DNA of 35,475 nucleotides from Aporhodopirellula aestuarii (GCF_023701485.1 NZ_JAMQBK010000071.1:1-35475); one strand, 5' to 3'. Counted from the first letter of the stretch, positions 1 through 8,896 are shown. Notes: generated from the sequence alone by a model not told the origin. Made by a program: numbers and translations.

Positions 1-476
1 GTCTGAATGTCTCCCGCCAACGATCGTGTCCCCTGCCCTGGCGAAGCAACCGAATCCAAATACTAAGCAGGTATGCAGGAATCATCTGGCGAAACTGCCG
101 CGAACTGTAGACCGGACCGAGGCTTTGCGAGTCCCGGCATTCACTTGCACAGCCGTGCCGGAACTGCGTCGCTTAGGCTCCTTGGTCCGGCCTACGCCGA
201 ACCGATCACGATCAGCGGAATTGTCGTTCACACCGAATCACTTCGGTGTACCTGCTTAGCAACTGCAAAACATTCGGTCGAAGCTCCATCATTCAATTAA
301 GATTTGGGCACGATCCGATGCAAGCTCGCCTGCAACTGGCTGAGCCGCATGCAAGCGGCTATTGCATTTGACGCGTTTTGCAGCTTTCGCCGGCGCCTTC
401 ATCGCTCTGTGGCCGGGGGCGGCGTGATAGTCGCGTACCCATTGAATTTCCCCACGCTTTCTTTGATTGAGACACT
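1..476. other. Non-coding region upstream of the SGNH/FAD-oxidoreductase gene
   Basis: No convincing gene is seen here; the short open frames overlap each other and show no recognisable protein features. The region holds the structured element at 63-259 (separate entry). It also holds a small perfect hairpin at 343-360 (AGCCGC, 6-nt loop, GCGGCT) that is not followed by a T-run. The last 50 bases before the ATG at 477 are C/T-rich and contain no Shine-Dalgarno. The left edge is cut by the window, so the upstream gene is unknown. Confidence 0.6.
63..259 (+). ncRNA. Candidate structured RNA, weakly cobalamin-riboswitch-like
   Basis: Nested complementarity is visible directly. An 11-bp perfect closing stem pairs 63-73 (CTAAGCAGGTA) with 249-259. 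A central stem pairs 106-122 with 180-196, with about 16 pairs including wobbles and one A/C mismatch. An inner stem pairs 134-139 with 156-161 (CCGGCA/TGCCGG). A perfect 8-bp hairpin with a 4-nt loop lies at 230-249 (ACACCGAA/TTCGGTGT) and abuts the closing stem. In plus orientation the words GGAA (78-81), CTGCC (95-99), AACTGTA (103-109) and ACCTGC (250-255) occur in the order of the cobalamin riboswitch core and B12 box, and the total length is similar. The P3-like hairpin is too short and GCCACTG/GGGAAGG are not clearly present. The next gene is not an obvious B12 gene. Alternatives are another riboswitch, a free sRNA, or a MITE with 11-bp terminal inverted repeats. The structure is well supported; its identity is not. 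Confidence 0.4.
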
Positions 477-3400
477 ATGTTTTCCACCTCGCGATCGCAT
501 CCGCTTTTAAGTCCTCACGCTCCATTTTCGGGCGTACTCACTTTGGTGGGCGTGCTTGTTTTAGCGATGAACTTGAGTGTGTCTGCGGTAACTGGAGCAG
601 AACTCGCTCGAGAAACGGTCGTGTGCTTCGGAGATAGCATCACGCGGCGTGGTTATCCCGAGATCATGGGGCGGATGCTCGGTGTTGACGTTATTAACGC
701 CGGAGTACCAGGGCACACATCGCAGCAAGGGTTGCGACGGATGGAGTCGGATGTGCTGGCAAAGCGGCCTGACGTGGTGGTGATTTTCTTCGGGACGAAT
801 GACATTCGTGTGGATGTCACCAAACACGTGCCCCTCGACGATTACACGGCCAACCTGCGAACGATGATCAAAGAATGTCGTTCTCGAAACTGCCGCGTGG
901 TGATGTGCACTCCGCCGCCTATCAACCACGACGCGTACTTTAAACGCCATCGCGTCGAGGTTTTCGATCAGGCCGGTGGTTTGGCGAAGTTGCTTTCGGA
1001 TTATCGAGACGCGGTCAAGGATGTCGCACGCGAGAATGACGTGCCGGTAGTCGACTTGTACGGTTTGCTTCCCTCCGAGCCGGATTGGATGTCACCTGAT
1101 GGGGTTCATCCAAGTGATGAGGGGAATTCGATCATTGCAAAGCATGTCGCAGCGGCGGTGAGGCCGATGTTGTCGACTCTCAGGCGAGAGGCAAGAGCAG
1201 ACTTCGATCCCCATCACCCCGAGGTGGTCGTCTACGGGGGGACCAGCGCCGGCGTCGTGGCCGCGGTGCAGGTGGCTCGGATGAATCGTTCCGTTGTGCT
1301 ATTGGAACCTGGTAGACACATCGGTGGGATGACGTCGGGCGGTTTGGGGGCGACTGACATCGGTAACAAAGACGTCATCGGTGGGCTCAGTCGTGAATTC
1401 TATCGACGTGTTGCGAAGCACTATGCGCAAGATTCGGCTTGGATTCACGAGACCCGAGAAGAGTTCTTTGCGAACCGTTCCAAGCGAACAACGCTGGAGG
1501 AAGTGAGCGGTCCCGACGCGACGATGTGGACGTTCGAGCCGCATGTTGCGGACAAAATCTTCAATGAGATGTTGCACGAAGAGGGCGTGGTGGTGGTTCG
1601 CGGGCAAAAGGTTGTTGACGTCAACATGGACGGACAACGGATCGTTTCGATTGCGATGCAAGATGGCGAAACCTACCAAGCCAAGATGTTTATTGATGCT
1701 TCCTACGAAGGCGATCTAATGGCACGTGCGGGCGTCACGTATCGTGTCGGTCGGGAGGGCAACGCCGAGTACGATGAAACCCTCAACGGCATCCGAGATC
1801 GCACTCCCAAAAATCAGATCTATGACAGCGTTGATCCCTACGTCTCACCCGGTGATCCATCGAGTGGACTGATTCCTCTGATCCAACCCGGTGACGGGGG
1901 TATGCCCGGGGAAGGCGATCATCGCGTCCAGGCTTACAACTTTCGTCTTTGCTTTACCAACGTCGCGAAGAACCGAATGGAGTTGGAACCGCCAGCTGAT
2001 TACGACCCGGCGAGATATGAGCTGGCGGCCAGACGCGTTGAAAAAATCGTTGCCAAGGGGCTTGAGCCGAGGTTGGATCAGTTTTGTAATCCGGTCTGGA
2101 TGCCGAACTTCAAGACAGACATCAACAACTCACAAGGTATTTCGACGGACTTCATCGGCGGCAATTACGACTACCCGGATGCCGACTATGACACTCGCGA
2201 GGAGATTTGGCGGGCCCACGAAAATTATATTCGCGGGTTTTGGTATTTCATGTCCACGAGTCCTCGGGTACCGCAAGACTTGCGGGATCAATTTCGATCA
2301 TTTGGTCCTTGTCGCGACGAATTCCAAAGTACGGGTGGGTGGCCGAACCAGTTGTACGTCCGCGAAGCTCGGCGGATGAAATCGGACTATGTCATGACCG
2401 AGCATAATTGTCGTGGCAAGGTTGTTGCCGAGGATTCGGTCGGGATGGCCGCGTATGGGATGGATTCACATAACTGCCAACGGATCGTGCAAAACGGCGC
2501 CGCCCGCAACGAGGGTGACGTTCAAGAGCATGGGCTACGTCCTTACCCGATTTCGTATCGAAGCATTGTTCCCAGTTCGGGTGAATGTGAAAACTTGCTT
2601 GTCCCTGTTTGCGTTTCGGCAACACACATCGCGTTCGGTTCGATTCGGATGGAACCCGTCTTCATGGTGCTTGGTCAATCGGCGGCGACCGCGGCCGTTT
2701 TGGCGATCGATGAAGACACGACGGTGCAGCAACTCGATTATGCAGAGTTACAAAAGTTGTTGTGGGCGGGCGGCCAAGTCCTCATCAGGAAAACGCCTGC
2801 GGGCAAATCGGCGAGCATGCCGGTGCCGAATAGGGATCTGGTTTGGAGCCCCGCCACAACTGATGGTGACTGGAGCAATCCTGAAAGCTGGCATGGAGGG
2901 GCAACGCCAAATAACGAAGATTCGCTGTTTATCAATTCGAGCGGTTCCGATCGAGCGATTTACCGGGGTGGTGTGTCGGCCAACCTGAACGCCATTTATG
3001 TCGGCTCGGAATTCGGCAAGGTTGGGGAGTTGCAGATCAACGGCGGTCAACTCCATGCGACGGCACGGTCGACGCGGCACACCCGTGTGGGGATTTCAGG
3101 AGGTGTCGGAACGGTTTGTCAACGCGGCGGAGACGTGACGCTCAATTCATTGCAAGTCGGTTTACAATCGCAGTCGAGAGGCGTGTATCGTTTAGAAGGC
3201 GGGACGTTGCGGGTCACGCGGTCGGTGAAGCCGGAGATTGGTAGTCTCGATATTGGGGACACCAATCAAGAAGGCAGTGCCCTGTTTGCGATCTCGGGCG
3301 GTGAGTTGGAAACCCGCGGTGGGGTCACGATTGGGAACTCCGATGGCGAGGGCACGTTCGTTGTCGATGGTTCCGCTGCCAAGCAGATTTTGATTGGCGG

Positions 3401-3773
3401 TTATGAGGGTGGCGGAGGATTTTGGAATCAGAATTCGGCCAGCACGCTGAAAGTGATTGTGGACGACAACGGTGTGACCCCACTTACGATCAGCGCCTCT
3501 CGCGCGATCGGCGGGGACGTGACGTTTGCAAAAAACGCCATTCTCGACCTGAGCTTTGGAAAGGCTGCCCGTTCGGGATCATGGGACGTGATGACTTGGG
3601 AAGGATCGCTCACGGACCGGGGGTTGAGATTATCGCCGAGCGTTGATCCCAAAATTTGGGCGTTCCACTTTGTCGATACAGATGCCTCTGGGTCGGCAGA
3701 TACGCTTCGAGTTACCGCGACCGTTGAACCGACACCGCCCCAGAACGGCGTCGCACATCTGAACGTGGACTGA
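477..3773 (+). CDS. Secreted SGNH hydrolase / FAD-dependent oxidoreductase fusion with beta-rich C-terminus
   Basis: The protein has 1098 residues and starts with a signal peptide (about 1-41). Residues 45-230 are an SGNH/GDSL esterase: GDSIT at 52-56 gives nucleophile Ser54, GTND is at 106-109, and DGVH at 208-211 supplies Asp208 and His211. Residues about 247-770 resemble the FAD-dependent oxidoreductase family PF12831: a beta strand followed by GGTSAG (254-259), with Glu277 at the usual ribose-binding acidic position, then HIGGMTSGG. From about 788 to the end the sequence is Gly-, Ser- and Thr-rich with repeated short strands (WSNPESW, LQINGGQLH, YRLEGGTLRV), as in beta-solenoid or autotransporter-associated repeats of planctomycete surface proteins. 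The family background suggests action on extracellular carbohydrate; the substrate is not known. The SGNH part probably removes an acyl group from the ligand that the FAD domain oxidises, which is inference. It is convergent with a sialate O-acetylesterase-like gene. No Shine-Dalgarno is seen. Confidence 0.85.
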   Translation: MFSTSRSHPLLSPHAPFSGVLTLVGVLVLAMNLSVSAVTGAELARETVVCFGDSITRRGYPEIMGRMLGVDVINAGVPGHTSQQGLRRMESDVLAKRPDVVVIFFGTNDIRVDVTKHVPLDDYTANLRTMIKECRSRNCRVVMCTPPPINHDAYFKRHRVEVFDQAGGLAKLLSDYRDAVKDVARENDVPVVDLYGLLPSEPDWMSPDGVHPSDEGNSIIAKHVAAAVRPMLSTLRREARADFDPHHPEVVVYGGTSAGVVAAVQVARMNRSVVLLEPGRHIGGMTSGGLGATDIGNKDVIGGLSREFYRRVAKHYAQDSAWIHETREEFFANRSKRTTLEEVSGPDATMWTFEPHVADKIFNEMLHEEGVVVVRGQKVVDVNMDGQRIVSIAMQDGETYQAKMFIDASYEGDLMARAGVTYRVGREGNAEYDETLNGIRDRTPKNQIYDSVDPYVSPGDPSSGLIPLIQPGDGGMPGEGDHRVQAYNFRLCFTNVAKNRMELEPPADYDPARYELAARRVEKIVAKGLEPRLDQFCNPVWMPNFKTDINNSQGISTDFIGGNYDYPDADYDTREEIWRAHENYIRGFWYFMSTSPRVPQDLRDQFRSFGPCRDEFQSTGGWPNQLYVREARRMKSDYVMTEHNCRGKVVAEDSVGMAAYGMDSHNCQRIVQNGAARNEGDVQEHGLRPYPISYRSIVPSSGECENLLVPVCVSATHIAFGSIRMEPVFMVLGQSAATAAVLAIDEDTTVQQLDYAELQKLLWAGGQVLIRKTPAGKSASMPVPNRDLVWSPATTDGDWSNPESWHGGATPNNEDSLFINSSGSDRAIYRGGVSANLNAIYVGSEFGKVGELQINGGQLHATARSTRHTRVGISGGVGTVCQRGGDVTLNSLQVGLQSQSRGVYRLEGGTLRVTRSVKPEIGSLDIGDTNQEGSALFAISGGELETRGGVTIGNSDGEGTFVVDGSAAKQILIGGYEGGGGFWNQNSASTLKVIVDDNGVTPLTISASRAIGGDVTFAKNAILDLSFGKAARSGSWDVMTWEGSLTDRGLRLSPSVDPKIWAFHFVDTDASGSADTLRVTATVEPTPPQNGVAHLNVD

Positions 3774-3811
3774 CGATGATTGGTGGTCGCCGGTTTGTGA
3801 GTTGTCGCATT

Positions 3812-3849
3812 ATCGCTGCGGTGCACGCGTTAGTCCGGCACCGAGCGAT
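3812..3849. terminator. Hairpin between convergent genes, likely bidirectional terminator
   Basis: A 12-bp stem with one bulged G pairs ATCGCT-G-CGGTGC (3812-3824) with GCACCGAGCGAT (3838-3849) around a 13-nt loop. It lies in the 100-bp gap between the stop codons of two convergent genes. There is no T-run on either side, so it would act without a U-tract or as an mRNA 3'-end stabiliser. Confidence 0.6.
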
Positions 3850-3873
3850 TGAGATGTGAGGGTCTATCGGGCG

Positions 3874-6060
3874 TTACTTGGTTCGCACGTAAACTCGCAG
3901 CCTTTTGCTCGCGTAGGTGTCCGCGTTGGACGTGAACGTCCAATCATGTGTCTCACCGCTGCTGTTGCCGATGCCGATGTCGGCTTTGACGCCCGCTCGC
4001 CACTTGTTGATCGCAAAAAGAGTTTGCTTGGTAGCGTGGTTATGAACTTGCATGCTGCCGTATCCATCGACGGGATTGCTTGGTGCATCGCCGAAGTCAT
4101 AGGTTTGGCTGCTGGCTCCCTTGACGTTTGCCGCATTGGTAGCGTTGTAGTTATTTGGCCAGAATTCGAGATTGCCTGTCGCAATTCCAGAGCCCGTCGT
4201 GATCCCATCGACGTTTGTGAACACATCAAGCGAATCGACACTGCATTGAAAATGGGCGCCGGACGAGATCGTCGGGATGCCGATCTTGGTGACGTCATTG
4301 GTGAACGCATTCATTGAGACGAACACGGTTCGCTGTTCTCCACTGTTGGTCACTAGTTCGAGGAGATAGCCGACTCGGTCGAAGCTGGTGACAGAGTCAC
4401 TGTTGTCGGTGTCGTATTGAATGTTCGGGCCTAGTTTGGACAGATCAAGGTCATAGACGACTTGGTATTCGTCTCCGATCGGGAGCGTACTGACAAAATC
4501 AGGAAGTTCTCCACCTCGGACGGCGCCGACGGGAAGTCCGGTGCCGCCACATAAATTGGGCTCGGCTGTCTTATGCCATGCAAAACGAAATGCGACGGGT
4601 TCCTTCACTTTGTCGGAAGAGAGGATGACCGCGTCGCCATCGATTTGGGCAGTGGCGGTTTGAAAGCCCGCTGATCCAGGACCGATGATTTCGAAATGGG
4701 TCGGCGATTTGCCGTCGCGTGTTTTTAAGCCGCCACCGGTGTTCTTGAATAAAACGCGGAGTCGGCCGTCGAGCACTTCGAGCGATTCCATTTCGGGGCT
4801 CACGGCGACGAGGTCCTTGCGGCCATAGTCGTTCTTGAGTGCGAGCAGAGCCAAGCGTCTTCCGACTTCCTGTTTGCCGGGCGGGTGAATGTTACCGATG
4901 GTGGCAATGTCGTTGATGACGACCATGCCGGTGTTCGGGACTTGTTGTGCAACTGCTGCCTGGGCTTCCCAGAACCGAGCGAGAATTTCGGGGTCTTCGT
5001 TACCGTACTGGTAAGGTGCGATTTGGACAAAGTAGAACGGGAAATCACCTTGCTGCCAAAGTTCACGCCAGCCGCCGATGAGGGCTTTTTTCTTTTCGAG
5101 ATACAGCATTCCTTCGCCGTGATTGGATTCACCCTGGTACCAAATGGCACCGCGAATTGGGAAACCAAGGATCGGATGGATCATTCCGTTGAACAGCATC
5201 GTGGGATCCTGATGACTTTTGAACGGAGTCAATTCGGTGGGGTAGGCCGGATTCGCGGTGAGTAATTCTCCGGCGGCCTGAGCCTGCTTTGCATTTTCAA
5301 TCCAATCAGCCGTCGCGGTGATGTGCGCGGTCAGTTTTTCGTTGTAGGCGTCGGTGCCGGGGGTGCGACCGATGATCGATCGGTAGATGTCCTGTAACGC
5401 ATCGACACGCTCAAATCCGACCGGTGGCGTCCAGGGTTCGACGCGGGTTCCGCCCCAGGGTGAATTGAGCAACCCGATCGGGACGTTGAGTTCTTGATGT
5501 AGGTTCCGGGCCATGAAATAGCCACACGCGGTGAAGCTCCCGGCGGTCTCGGGCGAGCAAACTCGCCACTGCGCGGGGACGTCGTTTCGAGGCAAAAACT
5601 CGGGCGTCTTGGGGATAGCGATCTGGCGAATCAAAGGGAAATTGGCGGCGGCGATTTCCTGCTCGGCGTTGCTGGACCGGGCTACGGTCCATTCCATATT
5701 TGATTGTCCTGAGCAGAGCCACACCTCGCCGATGAGTACATCTTTGACTTCGACGGTGTTGTTGCCTTTGACCACCAGGGTTTGGGCGGTGGCGTTGGCA
5801 TCCATCGGTGGTAATTCGACTTGCCACCGTCCCGATTCGTTGGGTGTCGCGGTGGCTGAACTGCCAGCGAAACGAACGTCGACTGATTCGCCCTGGTCTG
5901 CCCATCCCCAAACGCGGATAGGGAGCTGCTGTTGCAGCACCATGTGATCACTGAAAACGCTCGGTAGACGAACATCCGCGTTCACGGCGGAGAACGACGA
6001 TCCGAGAAAAGCGCTCAGCGTGAACGCGACGAGACGAAAGTTGAATCTGAGGTGGGGCAT
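3874..6060 (-). CDS. Sialate O-acetylesterase-like secreted esterase
   Basis: With the ATG at 6060 the product has 728 residues. The frame is open up to a GTG at 6105, but the ATG places a clean signal peptide at the N-terminus (a hydrophobic run ending at SAVNA). The core matches the sialate O-acetylesterase family (PF03629): a short N-terminal beta domain, then GQSNMEW with the expected nucleophile Ser120, and further on the conserved IWYQGESN block. The family removes O-acetyl groups from sialic acid or other sugars; the actual substrate here cannot be read. About 200 C-terminal residues beyond the catalytic region form a Gly/Asn/Asp-rich beta domain (pattern [23 protein letters not shown]) that is not part of the standard family and may bind carbohydrate. 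The upstream 30 bases on the coding strand are almost purely C and T with no Shine-Dalgarno. It is convergent with the SGNH/FAD fusion, and both are exported enzymes that may act on acylated glycans. Confidence 0.85.
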   Translation of the reverse strand: MPHLRFNFRLVAFTLSAFLGSSFSAVNADVRLPSVFSDHMVLQQQLPIRVWGWADQGESVDVRFAGSSATATPNESGRWQVELPPMDANATAQTLVVKGNNTVEVKDVLIGEVWLCSGQSNMEWTVARSSNAEQEIAAANFPLIRQIAIPKTPEFLPRNDVPAQWRVCSPETAGSFTACGYFMARNLHQELNVPIGLLNSPWGGTRVEPWTPPVGFERVDALQDIYRSIIGRTPGTDAYNEKLTAHITATADWIENAKQAQAAGELLTANPAYPTELTPFKSHQDPTMLFNGMIHPILGFPIRGAIWYQGESNHGEGMLYLEKKKALIGGWRELWQQGDFPFYFVQIAPYQYGNEDPEILARFWEAQAAVAQQVPNTGMVVINDIATIGNIHPPGKQEVGRRLALLALKNDYGRKDLVAVSPEMESLEVLDGRLRVLFKNTGGGLKTRDGKSPTHFEIIGPGSAGFQTATAQIDGDAVILSSDKVKEPVAFRFAWHKTAEPNLCGGTGLPVGAVRGGELPDFVSTLPIGDEYQVVYDLDLSKLGPNIQYDTDNSDSVTSFDRVGYLLELVTNSGEQRTVFVSMNAFTNDVTKIGIPTISSGAHFQCSVDSLDVFTNVDGITTGSGIATGNLEFWPNNYNATNAANVKGASSQTYDFGDAPSNPVDGYGSMQVHNHATKQTLFAINKWRAGVKADIGIGNSSGETHDWTFTSNADTYASKRLRVYVRTK

Positions 6061-6398
6061 AGCAGAGGTGGGTGGGGAGTTAGGAGGGAGAATGGACGAC
6101 AACACCGTCCGGGAGGAGTCGTAGTATATACGATGCCATGGCGGGGTGTGTGGACGCGGTGGGGATGTGCGGGGCGGTCAGGAGCGTTGTCGCTTTCGCG
6201 GTGTTGGACGGCAAATGAGGTGTTTTTTTGTGATTCTGCGTAAGGGGCTGTCGCAAAAGCCGCGGCTGAGGCGGTGCGAAGGGGACAGGAAGTTTTTACC
6301 GTGACCGCGCGCGAAAACATGACCTATGTTTCCAAAGGGTGACCCCCATCTCAGCGATTGCCAATTCCTCCATCTTGCCCCGAACCCTGAAAATCGAC
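6061..6398. other. Divergent intergenic region between the esterase and a membrane protein gene
   Basis: No gene is seen, although in-frame extensions of both flanking genes to GTG codons (6105 minus, 6339 plus) enter it. It is G-rich on the plus strand near 6066-6090, which is the C/T-rich leader of the esterase gene. A modest imperfect hairpin at 6248-6288 (CTGTC/GACAG outside, CCGC/GCGG inside) is followed by a TTTTT run at 6293-6297 and could be a weak terminator on the plus strand. I found no good promoter for the plus-strand gene. Confidence 0.45.
6123..6128 (-). promoter_or_regulatory. Possible -10 element for the sialate O-acetylesterase-like gene
   Basis: On the minus strand the hexamer TATACT (5 of 6 to TATAAT) lies about 63 bases upstream of the ATG at 6060, inside a short AT-rich island in G-rich surroundings. 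No good -35 hexamer is present at 16-18 bases, so this is a weak call. Confidence 0.25.
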
Positions 6399-7217
6399 AT
6401 GAATGACGCCAACCTGCAGGCGATCCAAGAAGCTTTTGCTAGCGCCGCGATCCCGATCGCTCTCCTTGGGCTCATCTTGATTGTCGGCATGTTTTTGGTG
6501 ACGGGCTATTCGATGAAGTTCGCACTGGCGGTCGCCGGTGTCGGACGATTCGGTTTTTGGAAATCGATTGGCATCGTGCTTGTGACGGGCATGATGAGTA
6601 TGTTCGTGTCGCTTTCGATCGTGTTCGCATTTCCGGGGGAACCCGTCGCCGGATTGGCGGCCTGTGTGGTCTCGATTGGCGCGTACGCCGTCATCGTCTC
6701 TCTGATCGGTCAGTGCGGAATCGGCCGCGGCATCGCGACCTATTTTCTCAACGGCTTGTTCAATGGTCTCGGGATGATTCCGTTAGTGGCCGTGTTGGTT
6801 ATGGGAATCGTGGTGATCTCCAAAACGTCTGGCATCGATCAGGTCGACTTTGAAGGCCTGCGAGCTGAACTCGCCCAGTCGCGAGGCCAGATGGGTGCCG
6901 AATCGAACGCCGCAGACTGGGGCGCGGGCTTCGCAGGCTTTGATATTACGCAGGTCTCAGGTCGCGGATTTGGTGACCCTCAAGAAGGCGGCGGTTTGGG
7001 TGCGACGCAGAGTATGCCGAAACAGTTGCCGAGCCTCATTGCCGCTGATGAAGGACAGGGTGTGTTCGACAGCTTCTTCACCGACGAGAAATCGAGTCCT
7101 TATCCGACACCATCGTCCAGCGGATGCAATAGCGGTTGTTCCAAGAATCAGGTGACGCCACCCAAGCCATCCGAACCGGTTACGAGCGGAATTCAAGCGA
7201 ACCCGTTCGCGAAGTGA
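6399..7217 (+). CDS. Unknown membrane protein with a Cys-containing C-terminal tail
   Basis: I do not recognise a family. The ATG at 6399 gives 272 residues; the frame extends upstream to a GTG at 6339, but those 20 residues add no recognisable feature. Four hydrophobic segments are visible at about residues 13-35, 46-70, 74-100 and 112-140, so the N-terminal half is a small integral-membrane domain of the inner membrane. The second half is soluble, rich in Gly, Ser, Gln and Pro, probably disordered, and contains CNSGC followed by a Lys/Pro-rich stretch. The CxxxC pair in an otherwise Cys-poor tail could be a metal or disulfide site, which is inference. It is convergent with the lipoprotein gene at 7297, with 79 bases between stops. 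Confidence 0.6.
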   Translation: MNDANLQAIQEAFASAAIPIALLGLILIVGMFLVTGYSMKFALAVAGVGRFGFWKSIGIVLVTGMMSMFVSLSIVFAFPGEPVAGLAACVVSIGAYAVIVSLIGQCGIGRGIATYFLNGLFNGLGMIPLVAVLVMGIVVISKTSGIDQVDFEGLRAELAQSRGQMGAESNAADWGAGFAGFDITQVSGRGFGDPQEGGGLGATQSMPKQLPSLIAADEGQGVFDSFFTDEKSSPYPTPSSSGCNSGCSKNQVTPPKPSEPVTSGIQANPFAK

Positions 7218-7296
7218 ATCGCATTGTTCGCCTAAGGAGTCTGGGCAACGCTGGTCGAGGTGAACGGCGAAAGCTACAACCTCATTCGAGATCCGC

Positions 7297-8235
7297 TTAC
7301 TTTTCGATCTGTAGAAACGCGACGATGTGTTGGTCGTCGACGAGGTGATCGGGGTCACGCATCATTTGTCGACCCAATCCGAACGTGGGTTCGCTTTCGG
7401 TCGGTTGCACCACTGGGGCGATGATCAACGTCGAGCCTGGCCGAGTTTTCCACGTGACATTCAGTTCGGTTAAATCCCATCTTTCTCGGCCGGCTTGAAT
7501 TCGTACCGCGGTATCGCTGCTAACGAATTTTTGGCGGACGGCACCGTGATGGATTTCGGGACGGATTTCGAGTGTTGATTGGCCTCGTCGTGTGCCCGTC
7601 TCGGCGGTGACGGCGAGTAGCAGTTGTGGTGAAACGAGGTCACGGCCGATCAATCCGCTGGCTTGCCTGAGCAAAATCGTATGCGAGTTATCGAGGGCAG
7701 GTGCAAGCGGCAGTTCGTGTCGTCGTGAGGGTCGGAGCGGGATGATCTCTCGCCCGTCGGATTTGGCGCCTAAAACTTCGGCGCCGGCGAAAAGTTCATT
7801 GATCGGGTCTCGCATTCTGCCGTTTGTTTCGGCGTCGCTCTCGGGGGCATTTTCCAGCGAGTTAATCAGACCGATTCGAAGACCATTGGCCATCCAAGCT
7901 TGGCGAACGCGTGCGTCGAAGACCGTTTCGTCGACGTTTCGCCACATCTCTTCTCCCAGGGCTGAGGAAGGAACGTGCCGGAATTCCACAGCCAACGAGA
8001 TCGTGTCGCGGGATTGGTGGGTCAGCGTCGAAACGGAGCGATGTGCTGTCGCGATTTCCGCGTCACCGGATCCCGACTCGCCGCTGGGGTCGAGCAATTT
8101 GCCCGATTCGGACCACACTCCGGAATTCCAAAGTGCGCAGCCGGGGGCCACCAACAGGAACGCGAGCAGCACGATAGGGACGAATCGAGGCAGCACATGC
8201 TGGCGATTCGGCCTTTCGATTCTCGACGTTTTCAT
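7297..8235 (-). CDS. Predicted lipoprotein of unknown function
   Basis: The product has 312 residues. The N-terminus is a lipoprotein signal: basic residues, a hydrophobic run and a lipobox ending VAPGC with Cys33 as the lipidation site. The mature protein has an acidic Ser/Gly-rich linker followed by a region of alternating strands and helices (EFRHVPSSALGEEMWRNVDE) ending in a beta-rich part (TLEIRPEIHHG, WDLTELNVTWKTRPGSTLI). It has no enzyme motif that I can identify. The layout suggests a planctomycete-specific envelope protein. It has its own promoter (TTGACA/TATACG, separate entry) even though the DJ-1/PfpI gene lies just upstream on the same strand, so readthrough from that gene is also possible. 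Confidence 0.65.
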   Translation of the reverse strand: MKTSRIERPNRQHVLPRFVPIVLLAFLLVAPGCALWNSGVWSESGKLLDPSGESGSGDAEIATAHRSVSTLTHQSRDTISLAVEFRHVPSSALGEEMWRNVDETVFDARVRQAWMANGLRIGLINSLENAPESDAETNGRMRDPINELFAGAEVLGAKSDGREIIPLRPSRRHELPLAPALDNSHTILLRQASGLIGRDLVSPQLLLAVTAETGTRRGQSTLEIRPEIHHGAVRQKFVSSDTAVRIQAGRERWDLTELNVTWKTRPGSTLIIAPVVQPTESEPTFGLGRQMMRDPDHLVDDQHIVAFLQIEK

Positions 8236-8304
8236 CGCGGCGGCTGCGTGGCTGGAATGTTCGTTGACAGAGAATTGTCGCGGTTCTCCCGCAACTAACC
8301 TACG

Positions 8305-8316
8305 TTCGTATACGAA
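8305..8316. promoter_or_regulatory. 12-bp perfect palindrome over a -10 element, possible operator
   Basis: TTCGTATACGAA is self-complementary over all 12 bases and covers the -10 hexamer (8307-8312 on the minus strand) of the lipoprotein promoter. This is the expected place for a dimeric repressor site. No regulator gene is adjacent that would obviously bind it. Confidence 0.35.
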
Positions 8317-8336
8317 TTGTCGGCTCCGCGTGTCAA
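8307..8336 (-). promoter_or_regulatory. Sigma-70-type promoter of the lipoprotein gene
   Basis: On the minus strand a perfect TTGACA (8336-8331) is followed after 18 bases by TATACG (8312-8307), 4 of 6 to TATAAT. The start codon at 8235 lies about 70 bases downstream. The -35 hexamer overlaps the stop codon of the upstream DJ-1/PfpI gene. Confidence 0.5.
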
Positions 8337-8896
8337 CGTCCGGCGGCGATCAGGGCTAAGAATTGGCGACAAAAGTCAGGCAAATCGTCGGGCCGACGGC
8401 TGGAGACGTGATGCCCGTCAACGACCACCGCGGCGTCCTCGTAAATCGCACCCGCGTTGATCAGGTCGTCTTTGATCCCCGGGGAACCGGTCACCCGGAC
8501 ACCGCGGTACACCCCCGCAGAGATCGGAATCCATCCTCCGTGACAGATCGCGGCGATCGGTTTGCCGGCGGCGTCGAACTCTTGGACCAATCGGAGCACA
8601 TTGGGGTCCCGGCGAAGTTTGTCGGGCATGAACCCTCCGGGAACGAGCAACGCGTGGAATTCATTGCTGTCCATTTCTGAGATCGCGGCGTCGCTCTCGC
8701 ACGGATATCCCAGTTTTCCTTGGTAGACCTTGCCCGCTTCGGGGCCGGCGACAATGACCTCGGCACCGGCCTCGATCAATCGAAATTTAGGGTACCAGAG
8801 CTCCAAATCCTCGTAAATCTCACCGACAAAGGCGAGCACGCGGCAACCGGAGAGGGTGATCGGGGAAACGTGATCGGTGGTGGGCAGTGTGGTCAT
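8333..8896 (-). CDS. DJ-1/PfpI family protein (class I glutamine amidotransferase-like)
   Basis: The ATG at 8896 gives 187 residues; a TTG seven codons upstream is possible but unnecessary. The fold-defining motifs are present: EDLELWYP near the N-terminus, whose Glu29 matches the catalytic Glu of PfpI, and the nucleophile elbow AICHGG with Cys118 and His119. The C-terminal VVVDGHHVSSRRPDDLPDF is typical of the PfpI/YhbO branch. Family members are described as intracellular cysteine proteases or as deglycases acting on methylglyoxal-type adducts, so a cytosolic protein-quality or carbonyl-stress role is likely, though the exact reaction is not decided by sequence. It is divergent from tatC. 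The length matches the family (about 170-190 residues). Confidence 0.88.
   Translation of the reverse strand: MTTLPTTDHVSPITLSGCRVLAFVGEIYEDLELWYPKFRLIEAGAEVIVAGPEAGKVYQGKLGYPCESDAAISEMDSNEFHALLVPGGFMPDKLRRDPNVLRLVQEFDAAGKPIAAICHGGWIPISAGVYRGVRVTGSPGIKDDLINAGAIYEDAAVVVDGHHVSSRRPDDLPDFCRQFLALIAAGR

Noticed and set aside
7227..7271. TTCGCC/GGCGAA hairpin between the unknown membrane protein and lipoprotein genes
   Set aside because: Only six pairs with a 33-nt loop; too weak to call a terminator.
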